Below, piece by piece: positions 1 through 4,818 of a stretch of 5,982 nt of DNA. Position 1 is the first letter of the stretch, and each line of letters opens with the position of its first letter. The notes under the pieces are model-generated. The model was not told the origin of the DNA. It was given only the letters and a program-made list of their open reading frames with translations, and ran no database searches. Source of the DNA: Thermoplasmata archaeon. Its GTDB lineage: Archaea; Thermoplasmatota; Thermoplasmata; Sysuiplasmatales; Sysuiplasmataceae. The position numbers and the translations under genes are program-made. The stretch is from positions 1-5,982 of the forward strand of contig JAJYOM010000099.1 of assembly GCA_021796175.1 (NCBI GenBank). Reading direction: 5' to 3'.

Positions 1-801
1 GTAGCTCATGCGGGACTCCTCCAGCTCCGCCACACTGGCGGCGGAGTGGAAGCCCTTGTCACCCACAAGCACGACGTCCGTTGCGCCGCTCTCCTTCACG
101 GTGAGTGCCAGCGATGATACGCTCCCAACCGAGCCTACAAGCATACGGAAGTAGGATGGCATCATCCTGTCAAGAGAGAAGAGATATGACACGTTGACCT
201 GCGGGAGGTGCTCGCCGGCGCTGTTATGGCCGAGCGTCGACGATATTACACCCTCTGACAGCGACAGCACATGCGTCAGGTCTATTGCGGCGTAACCGCC
301 GCCGGAGACGAAGTTTCTCATGAATGCTGTCATTGATTCCCTGTCCATGCCCACCTCCCTGAGCATGCCTCCCACACGCCTGTCGGAGAGGTCCGCACCT
401 GGAACGAGTTCCGACAGGTATGATGTTTCGTAGTGGAATTCGAGGTTCTTTATGTGCGCATTGTGCAGCAATCTCATTGCAGCAAATGTGAACAGCTCCC
501 TCCATTCCCGATACTCCCCCTTCAGCAGCCCGATTATGTCGCCGGCCAGATGGTTGATCAGGAAGGAGGCGCCGTATTCCTTTACTGTTGCCTGCCTGAG
601 TCTTCCGAGCGCCCTCTCCTGCCTTGGCGGCACCAGGCCGTCAGGCGTGATCTTTCCGAGATACTTCTCAGTCTTCAGCTGCGCCCTGCCCTTCTCCCTG
701 TTCCAGACGCTCGTGACCTTGTAGAGATAGTAGCTTTCACCGCGCCTGATCACATGTGTGCCCTTCGTCCTGTGCTTCAGCACCCAGTCGGGATGAGTCA
801 T
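1..801 (-). CDS. IS4/IS1634-type DDE transposase, N-terminal 267 residues (runs off left edge)
   Basis: Reading the minus strand from ATG at 801-799 gives an uninterrupted frame to position 1. The product would bind the ends of its insertion sequence and cut and rejoin DNA by DDE chemistry. Residues about 20-52 match the usual N-terminal region of this family (GESYYLYK, then EKGRAQLKTEKYLGKI). A helical middle region follows. The catalytic core begins with GGYAAIDLTHVLSLSEG, whose Asp (about residue 174) is the likely first catalytic acid. VLVGDKGFHS (about residues 244-253) is the typical second-Asp motif. The third acid (Glu) would lie beyond the edge. Relatives are often 450-600 residues, so roughly half is present. 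There is no stop or frameshift in the visible part, so the copy may be intact. The in-frame stop TGA at 825-823 limits the start, and ATG 801 is the first ATG after it. The IS4/IS1634 call rests on motif recognition, not a search. Confidence 0.85.
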   Translation of the reverse strand, partial: MTHPDWVLKHRTKGTHVIRRGESYYLYKVTSVWNREKGRAQLKTEKYLGKITPDGLVPPRQERALGRLRQATVKEYGASFLINHLAGDIIGLLKGEYREWRELFTFAAMRLLHNAHIKNLEFHYETSYLSELVPGADLSDRRVGGMLREVGMDRESMTAFMRNFVSGGGYAAIDLTHVLSLSEGVISSTLGHNSAGEHLPQVNVSYLFSLDRMMPSYFRMLVGSVGSVSSLALTVKESGATDVVLVGDKGFHSAASVAELEESRMSY

Positions 802-827
802 ATTAGGGAAGTGAATAATATATCAAC

Positions 828-834
828 TATATTG
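828..834 (-). promoter_or_regulatory. candidate TATA box of the transposase gene
   Basis: On the minus strand, CAATATA lies with its centre about 30 bases upstream of the transposase ATG at 801. That fits a TATA box for a leaderless or nearly leaderless archaeal transcript. A second AT-rich stretch (ATATATTA, about 823-816) is too close to the ATG for this role. No Shine-Dalgarno is seen. A small inverted repeat (ATCAA 822-826, TTGAT 832-836) overlaps the box and could be an operator or chance. Confidence 0.35.
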
Positions 835-863
835 ATCTTTCGATTCCACGAAGGAAAACAGCC

Positions 864-1124
864 TCAATAGGAACCTATTATGCAAGAAGCCACAGAGTCA
901 GGGTTTAATGCAACAGATACGTTGATTTCAACCCTCTCCAAGAGTGTTTTGGGCTGCTTTGGTATTTCAGACAGCACCAACCTGTCGCCGATATTCATCT
1001 TCGATATGAGCGACAGTTCCAAGACTACGTCCGTCGACGAATATTTCCTGAGAAACTTCGCGATGAACAGCGGGTCGTACGCTCTGTAATAGAGCAACCG
1101 TGCGACAAGGTTGAAGAACCTCCA
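864..1124 (-). pseudogene. C-terminal fragment of an IS4/IS1634-type transposase
   Basis: On the minus strand an open frame runs from just after an in-frame stop (TGA, 1127-1125) to TGA at 866-864. It reads WRFFNLVARLLYYRAYD, then a segment ending RKYSSTDVVLELSLI, then GDRLVLSEIPKQPKTLLERV. This is the usual order at the C-terminus of IS1634-like transposases: a helix after the catalytic Glu rich in Leu and Tyr, a 'ys..d.l.ELs.i' helix, and a 'gdr.v.sEipK....ll..l.i' strand and helix. No DDE motif is present and the upstream sequence is not transposase-like, so it is a truncated remnant. A TTG at 1097 could start a 77-residue protein, but no function for it is apparent. It points the same way as the transposase that begins 62 bases downstream. 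Alternative: an unrelated small hypothetical gene. Confidence 0.55.
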
Positions 1125-1323
1125 TCACTGCATGCTCGAATTACTCCTCACGTAGCAGTGGTCCGCATTCAGCGTGTTCTTTGTAAGTGCCGGCCGAGAA
1201 TTTTTCACTTTCGTCCTAATGTGGCAATTAAGGGTTGAAATGTTCTCGTTGCGAGTACAGGTTGTGGCATTTCCTCCGTGGAAAGTTTTATTTTGTTGTG
1301 ATAACACGCTAGCAACTACCAAG

Positions 1324-1564
1324 TCATTTATACGTTCGATAAAGAGGAACCTGAAAGATGGAAGTGAACGCACGTACTATTACTTCGTTGAGGAAGTACA
1401 GGGAAGGGGAAAAGGTCAGGCACAGAATGCTCGAGTATCTCGGAACAAACCCGACCAGTACCAATATGAGCATAGACGTCACCACAGCCGCCAAGGTTGC
1501 CTCCAAACTCTTTGGAAGTATCTCCCCCTCAGGCTGCACTTTATACACATCGAATGATGCCTAG
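1324..1564 (+). pseudogene. frameshifted N-terminal fragment of an IS4/IS1634-type transposase
   Basis: Frame 1 from about 1324 reads SFIRSIKRNLKDGSERTYYYFVEE. From about 1397 the match continues in frame 2 as YREGEKVRHRMLEYLGTNP, then MSIDVTTAAKVASKLFGSISPS, ending at TAG 1562-1564. Joined, this is the classic beginning of an IS1634-like transposase: FIR..KRK.KDGS.R.YYY.VE, then YREG.KVR.R.LEYLG, then an 'AAKVA..LFG..SPS' helix. The join needs one base around 1396 to be skipped, so the gene has a one-base insertion. No ATG is at the expected first codon (TCA at 1324-1326). The family likeness stops near 1530, long before any DDE motif, so the rest of the gene is missing. The frame-2 part could be made alone from ATG 1358 as 68 residues, but this is unlikely to be functional. 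Confidence 0.65.
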
Positions 1565-1579
1565 GAGAGCACATTAGAG

Positions 1580-1735
1580 GTGGGGCCGCTGTCACACTGT
1601 ATCGCCTGCGGCCTGCTCACTGCTGTAAAGAAGACTATAACCAGGAATGTGAAAACACCGGCAGGCATCAGGAAGGTCAGGCCAAGAGTCTGCGCCTGCC
1701 CTGTGCGCAGGAAGTTCATCAGGCACGAGCTGCGG
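1580..1735 (+). pseudogene. possible degraded zinc-ribbon segment, transposase-like
   Basis: The plus-strand frame beginning GTG 1580 encodes HCIACG near its start (CxxCG), then TITRNVKTPAGIRKVRPRV, then CACPVRRKFIRH. The pattern of two Cys pairs around an 'R.vkT..G...v..r' strand and an 'RKF' end resembles the N-terminal zinc ribbon of several transposase families. The second Cys pair is disturbed. The DNA TGC CCT G TGC GC AGG AAG would give C-P-x-C-G-R-K if two small deletions totalling three bases are assumed. The open frame continues to 1951, but the later part matches nothing I recognise. This could equally be chance, so confidence is low. The rest of 1736-1950 holds no recognised gene, only the inverted repeat described separately. 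Confidence 0.25.
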
Positions 1736-1789
1736 CTGACCACGCAACGTTCAACATCCACCCTCGAACTAATCGCTGAGGCGGGAAAG

Positions 1790-1828
1790 CTCAGATATCA
1801 GCATGCGCTGCAGATATCTGAGATCTGC
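1790..1828. repeat. perfect 10-bp inverted repeat with an overlapping alternative hairpin
   Basis: CTCAGATATC (1790-1799) and GATATCTGAG (1813-1822) are perfect reverse complements separated by 13 bases. A second stem, GCAGAT (1810-1815) with ATCTGC (1823-1828), overlaps the right arm, so the two folds exclude each other. CAGATATC also occurs directly repeated at 1792 and 1811, and CAGATATCTG (1811-1820) is a palindrome. The site lies about 220 bases upstream of the surface-protein start, at the end of the IS debris. It could be an IS end, a protein-binding operator or a structured RNA. Nothing in the sequence decides among these. Confidence 0.5.
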
Positions 1829-2013
1829 GGGCCGATGGAAAGTCGCGGCAGTCGACTGCCTGCAAGGAACGCGGCCCGGCTCTGCAGCCGTTTCCTCCTG
1901 TGTTTCGCCGCCGTGCATATGGAAAGTGCACCGAAAATCAGTGCATGCTGAACCGAGCGCAAAATAATACATTCTCAACCCAAAGAAGAATCGGTATGAA
2001 TTTGGGAATTCGC

Positions 2014-2020
2014 TAATATA
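2014..2020 (+). promoter_or_regulatory. TATA box for a leaderless transcript of the surface-protein gene
   Basis: TAATATA is centred 26 bases before the ATG at 2043. This is the usual archaeal distance from TATA box to transcription start, so transcription should begin at or within a base or two of the start codon. The sequence between the box and the ATG has no Shine-Dalgarno. This supports ATG 2043 as the true start. Regions 1951-2013 and 2021-2042 hold nothing else recognisable. Confidence 0.65.
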
Positions 2021-2042
2021 GCTGTTAGCTGAACGGTTTTTC

Positions 2043-3503
2043 ATGGCAGACATCACAAGCAGCGCGCCGAAGAGAAATCTCTGGAAATATATTGCAGTTA
2101 TGTTCGTAGTTTTGAGTATCATCCTGGCGGGAGCATTTACGCTGGAGTCCTCAGGTTATTCAAACCTCACTTCTAAATATAACAGGCTTCAGGCGGCCTA
2201 CACCCAGGCAGTGAGCAGATACAACGAACTGCAGAACTCAACAGCCTCAAAGATAAACTTGATGAACAGCTCCCTAAACAACTATTCGCTCGTGGCAATA
2301 GCCTATTCTCACTGGAATGCGATTGCCTCGCTCAATCTAACCTCCACCACCAGCCAGTACTCCTCCACACCCGTCCTTTATTGGGAGGGCGGTGCCTTGA
2401 ATGGCACTTACAGCGGCAATGCAAGCATTGCGTCAGTGTGGGTTGACTTCTTCAATTCTGCCAGAGCTGCCTGGTGGTCTGGCATTTCGCCTCTGTCACA
2501 GATAACGTTGAGGGACAAAGCCTATGTCAACGAAACAATTCAGTTCACGGTTACATCCGCATCAAACCAGCAGGATATAACTTCGATTATTGTATCATAT
2601 TCCCTGATGTTTACTTATTCGAACGGCCACTGGTCAATAAGCAATGAGATCTGGAAACTTGCCGGCCACCGCGATTTGACAGTTCAGGCCGCCTATGTTC
2701 TATCCGTGGCTTATTCTCACTGGAATGCTATTGCCATTGAAAATGCATCATTGCTGGGTTCACAGTACACTTCTAATGCAACACTGCACTGGATCGGCGG
2801 TCCGCTCACAGGCACCTATTCCGGCAGTGCTTCAATACTGAATACGTGGAACAGATTCTTCGGCCTTTGGAATGCAGTCTGGTTCTATTCAGAAACAACT
2901 CCATCAGTTATCGTGAATGGCGGTAGTGCACAGGTTGCCGCTACCGTTCAGTTCCCGCTGGTTCCCGCAAAAAATCCGACGAATGTTCAGGCGTTGAACA
3001 TTTCATACGTGCTCGACTTTGCGGCAACATCTGGTGGCTGGGAGATTTATAACGAAACATGGCACATTATCGGTCAGCAGGATTTTGTCAATGAATCTGC
3101 ATACTTGTTATCCCTCGCATTTGATCACTGGAACAGCATTGCAATAGAGAGTCTAGACCTTGTTATGCAGCAGTACAACAGCGTTTCTGTTCTTCAGTGG
3201 GTCGGTGGACCGCTCAACGGTGTTTACAATGGTTCCGCCAACATATCAGCAGCCTGGTCTAGGTTCTTTGGACTATGGAGTGCGGTATGGTTTTATGCGG
3301 AGGCCACACCGGTGGTCTCACTGACTGGCAATGGAGGATCGGTGACAGCGCTTGTCCAGTTCGTAGTCAACAACACGTCTGCGTCGGGAAACATAACGAA
3401 GATTTTGACAGTGAACTATTCTCTCGATTACACTGTGAATCCAGTCAGCTCCACTTATTACATCTCAAATGAAATCTTTCAGGTAACGGCATCAAATTTC
3501 TGA
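2043..3503 (+). CDS. membrane-anchored surface protein with three tandem NTF2/SnoaL-like domains
   Basis: 486 residues. K10, R11 and K15 precede a hydrophobic helix (about 16-33), which should anchor the protein with its bulk outside the cell. Residues about 36-80 look like a short coiled-coil stalk. Three homologous domains follow: about 81-207, 217-343 and 353-482. Each has HWN(A/S)IA near its start (W91, W227, W363), then W-x-GG-x-L-x-G-x-Y-x-G (W114, W250, W386), a W/FF helix, a polar strand, and a final NE(I/T)(W/F) strand. The helix, W.GG...G.Y.G turn, helix and strands order resembles the NTF2/SnoaL fold, whose members bind small ligands or dimerise. No catalytic acid or base is evident. 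About 19 N-x-S/T sequons and no cysteine fit a glycosylated exterior protein of an acidophile. There is no lipobox Cys, so it is probably not a lipoprotein. The ligand and role are unknown. The next gene starts 74 bases after the stop. Confidence 0.85.
   Translation: MADITSSAPKRNLWKYIAVMFVVLSIILAGAFTLESSGYSNLTSKYNRLQAAYTQAVSRYNELQNSTASKINLMNSSLNNYSLVAIAYSHWNAIASLNLTSTTSQYSSTPVLYWEGGALNGTYSGNASIASVWVDFFNSARAAWWSGISPLSQITLRDKAYVNETIQFTVTSASNQQDITSIIVSYSLMFTYSNGHWSISNEIWKLAGHRDLTVQAAYVLSVAYSHWNAIAIENASLLGSQYTSNATLHWIGGPLTGTYSGSASILNTWNRFFGLWNAVWFYSETTPSVIVNGGSAQVAATVQFPLVPAKNPTNVQALNISYVLDFAATSGGWEIYNETWHIIGQQDFVNESAYLLSLAFDHWNSIAIESLDLVMQQYNSVSVLQWVGGPLNGVYNGSANISAAWSRFFGLWSAVWFYAEATPVVSLTGNGGSVTALVQFVVNNTSASGNITKILTVNYSLDYTVNPVSSTYYISNEIFQVTASNF
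2283..3488 (+). repeat. three in-gene tandem domain repeats, 408-base period
   Basis: The domain repeats lie at about 2283-2663, 2691-3071 and 3099-3488. The first two intervals between equivalent Trp codons are exactly 408 bases (136 codons). DNA identity persists in places: TATTCTCACTGGAATGC is identical at 2304-2320 and 2712-2728. Repeats 2 and 3 are closest in protein (RFFGLWNAVWFYSETTP against RFFGLWSAVWFYAEATP), and repeat 1 has diverged in that helix. The last repeat carries about three extra residues before its NE motif. The pattern indicates duplication within the gene, with repeat 2/3 probably the most recent event. Confidence 0.85.
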
Positions 3504-3533
3504 TGCCCAAATCCTAATCAGCAACAGGAACTG

Positions 3534-3540
3534 CTTTATC
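3534..3540 (+). promoter_or_regulatory. candidate TATA box for the regulator operon
   Basis: CTTTATC is centred about 41 bases before ATG 3578, which would give a leader of roughly 15 bases. Within that leader GAGGT (3563-3567) could act as a Shine-Dalgarno 10 bases before the ATG. It is a weak match. Read-through from the surface-protein gene is an alternative, since no strong terminator is seen in 3504-3577. Confidence 0.3.
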
Positions 3541-3577
3541 ATGCCAGTCATGTCTGTGGAACGAGGTTGCCTGCGGA

Positions 3578-3871
3578 ATGAGGATGGATGCCAGGACAAG
3601 GGTCATGTGGTGGCTCCTAGAAGGCTCGAGAGGAGGCGCAGCCAGAAAGAAAATTCTGGCAGCACTGCTATCGGAACCTCAAAACACGCATAAGCTTTCG
3701 ATGGTAATATCCATGGATTATAAGACGGTTGAGCATCATTTGAGAGTACTGCTGGAGAATGAAATTGTCACACGGACTGGGCACCAATACGGAGCGGTTT
3801 ACTTCGTATCTGCGTTCGCAGAGGAGCATAGCGAGCTCTTTTCCGGCATGGACAACAGGAGAAAGGGGTGA
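3578..3871 (+). CDS. ArsR-like winged helix-turn-helix transcriptional regulator
   Basis: 97 residues, a single DNA-binding domain. The opening, MWWLLEGSRGG followed by ARKKIL, is a common signature of small archaeal winged-helix regulators. Helix 1 is about 20-32, helix 2 about 36-44, the recognition helix about 47-60 (DYKTVEHHLRVLLEN), and the wing about 62-78 (IVTRTG..YGAVYFVS). No metal-binding Cys cluster is present, so it is not a metal sensor of the classic ArsR/SmtB kind. ATG 3578 has a GAGGT at a usable distance; M3 (3584) is the alternative start. The stop TGA overlaps the GTG start of the following membrane-protein gene (GTGA), so the two are translationally coupled. Such pairs of regulator and small membrane protein recur in archaea, and the membrane partner may pass a signal to the regulator. 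That role is inferred. Its target could be its own operon or the surface-protein gene upstream. Confidence 0.85.
   Translation: MRMDARTRVMWWLLEGSRGGAARKKILAALLSEPQNTHKLSMVISMDYKTVEHHLRVLLENEIVTRTGHQYGAVYFVSAFAEEHSELFSGMDNRRKG
3857..3861 (+). promoter_or_regulatory. ribosome binding site deciding the GTG start at 3868
   Basis: AGGAG lies six bases before GTG 3868, inside the 3' end of the regulator gene. It supports GTG as the start of the membrane-protein gene and fits the coupled GTGA overlap. The upstream genes with TATA-proximal starts appear to lack such a site, so internal operon genes seem to use Shine-Dalgarno initiation and the first gene a leaderless start. Confidence 0.6.
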
Positions 3872-4164
3872 ATTGCACGATAGGTGCATACTGGATAACA
3901 GATGAAGCACTTGCTATATCTGGCCTGGTGCTTTCGCTGATTGTTGTTGCGATATACCTTAGGATATACAGTAAAAGACGCGGTCCTTTCATGCTGTCCC
4001 TCACCGGACTTGGCATTCTGTTTACTCTTCAGAATATAGGACTTCTGTTTACGTATTCGTATCTTTCATCCCGTTATGGTGCAGATGTTGCAGTACCGTT
4101 AATGATAGTCAACGTGCTGGAGGTGGCGGGATTGGTCGCACTCGCCAGAATCGCAATTACGTGA
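3868..4164 (+). CDS. small three-helix membrane protein, partner of the winged-helix regulator
   Basis: 98 residues with three hydrophobic segments: about 12-32, 41-63 and 74-95. The loop between the first two (YSKRRGP, 34-40) carries the positive charge and should be cytoplasmic, which puts the N-terminus outside and the C-terminus inside. The third helix contains VNVLEVAGLVALARIAI; a Leu-Glu-x-x-Gly in the last helix is also my recollection of small archaeal membrane proteins encoded beside ArsR-like regulators (DUF7521-like). I cannot confirm that family assignment here. No enzyme motif or transporter signature is visible. Its gene overlaps the regulator's stop by three bases, with GTG start and a good ribosome binding site. 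A role as membrane sensor or anti-regulator is inference from context only. Confidence 0.75.
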   Translation: MNCTIGAYWITDEALAISGLVLSLIVVAIYLRIYSKRRGPFMLSLTGLGILFTLQNIGLLFTYSYLSSRYGADVAVPLMIVNVLEVAGLVALARIAIT

Positions 4165-4803
4165 CATTTCATTCCAGCGACATGATTCAAAACACATTTC
4201 TGCATTGGTGACCGGAGGACTGGTGATAATGACTTCTGTTGGAGCGTAAAGAGATAGGGACCATAGCCGAAGTTCATCTGCAAGGAAGGTGCAGATAGAT
4301 CCCACCTCATGGCGACTGTGCCCCACATGACGACTTTGCCGCCTACTGAACTTCCGAGTTGCCAAAGTCATGAGTGAAGATTGCCTCCCGGAAGTCGCGA
4401 GTAATATTCCGCGCGCTTTTTGCCATGAGTAGACACTCGATTTTGCAAACCCGGGGTGAGTTTTGTGGTAAAATAGATTTTCACGTCCAATGGTCAGGCG
4501 GAACACTAAATGCATCCGCTGCCTGCAGGGAAGATATTCAGTAAATATTTGACAAGGAGGTATCCAGTGCTTACACAGGATTCGTGACACTACTCGTAAC
4601 GCAGGGTTTACCGGTATTGAAGAGATGGCCCGACAAAACTACGGCTCTCTTGATGCCGATGGAATGAGCATAGATGTGCATAGCATAAATGCGGAGGGGT
4701 ACAGGTAAACATGGTCCAAATCTATGTCAGGGCTGAGAAATTTCACGATCTTGAGGAATTTCACAGAAATTTCAGAACACTGTCCTCTTTCTTACATAAT
4801 GTC
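4165..4803. other. 639-base region without a convincing gene, between convergent transcription units
   Basis: The regulator operon ends at 4164 and the peptidase gene ends at 4804 on the other strand, so this is a convergent intergenic region. It is long for an archaeon. A minus-strand open frame of 163 codons (4590-4099) has a composition rich in Cys, His, Arg and Ser and matches nothing, so I treat it as non-coding. A plus-strand stretch (4553-4708) reads IRDTTRNAGFTGIEEMARQNY and then SLDADGMSIDVHSINAEGYR; it looks protein-like but has no family match. AT-rich TAAATATT (4542-4549) could be a TATA box. Imperfect inverted repeats at 4326-4395 and three copies of AATTTCA (4738-4773) are listed as findings. 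The region may hold gene remnants or a small RNA. Confidence 0.5.
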
Positions 4804-4818
4804 CTAGTCCACGGATAA
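4711..4818 (+). CDS. tiny hypothetical ORF, 35 residues
   Basis: ATG 4711 opens a frame ending at TAA 4816-4818, overlapping the last 15 bases of the convergent peptidase gene. The product would begin MVQIYVRAEKFHDLEEFHRN and is hydrophilic and helical in look. GGAGG at 4693-4697 lies 13 bases upstream, rather far for a ribosome binding site. I do not recognise it. It may be a chance frame or the leftover end of a decayed gene. Confidence 0.2.
   Translation: MVQIYVRAEKFHDLEEFHRNFRTLSSFLHNVLVHG

Larger units (their letters stand above)
1..1564. mobile_element. cluster of insertion-sequence material: one edge-truncated IS and at least two remnants
   Basis: Three pieces of IS4/IS1634-type transposase genes lie side by side: the 5' part of an open gene (801-1, minus), a C-terminal fragment in the same orientation (1124-864, minus), and a frameshifted N-terminal fragment in the opposite orientation (1324-1564, plus). 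The spaces between (802-863 and about 1128-1323) show no convincing gene. The 62-base gap at 802-863 should hold at least one IS end. No long terminal inverted repeat can be confirmed because the partner end of the open element is outside the window. A short palindrome (AATAGG-AA-CCTATT, 866-879) and an imperfect hairpin (837-854) are in or next to this gap. Exact element borders and target-site duplications were not determined. Confidence 0.6.

Noticed and set aside
224..505. Minus-strand open frame of 93 codons
   Set aside because: It lies inside the transposase gene in another frame on the same strand, and the product (rich in Cys, His and Arg) has no domain pattern.
433..870. Plus-strand open frames of 145 and 90 codons
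   Set aside because: Both are antisense to the clear transposase frame and their products match nothing.
1125..1373. Minus-strand open frame of 82 codons
   Set aside because: It shares the frame of the downstream C-terminal transposase fragment, which made me test whether the fragment extends through the stop at 1125-1127. The product upstream of that stop is not transposase-like, so I ended the fragment there.
1561..1761. Minus-strand open frame of 66 codons with a hydrophobic stretch
   Set aside because: The hydrophobic run (VFTFLVIVFFTAV) could be a membrane segment, but there is no ribosome binding site, promoter or family match, and the opposite strand carries a more plausible zinc-ribbon relic.
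1769..2122. Minus-strand open frame of 117 codons
   Set aside because: It crosses the promoter and start of the surface-protein gene and has no recognisable domain.
2283..3488. Regularly spaced repeats as a possible CRISPR array
   Set aside because: The period is 408 bases, the repeats are diverged and in frame, and they encode protein domains.
3500..3521. CTGAT...ATCAG inverted repeat as terminator of the surface-protein gene
   Set aside because: The stem is only five bases and no T-run follows it.
3668..4016. Minus-strand open frames of 80 and 82 codons
   Set aside because: They are antisense to the well-supported regulator and membrane-protein genes.
4099..4590. Minus-strand open frame of 163 codons
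   Set aside because: It is the longest frame in the intergenic region, but its composition is unlike a real protein, it overlaps the end of the membrane-protein gene antisense, and it shows no domain or initiation signal.
4165..4803. tRNA, rRNA or C/D-box RNA in the intergenic region
   Set aside because: No cloverleaf, no T-loop consensus and no properly spaced C and D boxes were found by eye.
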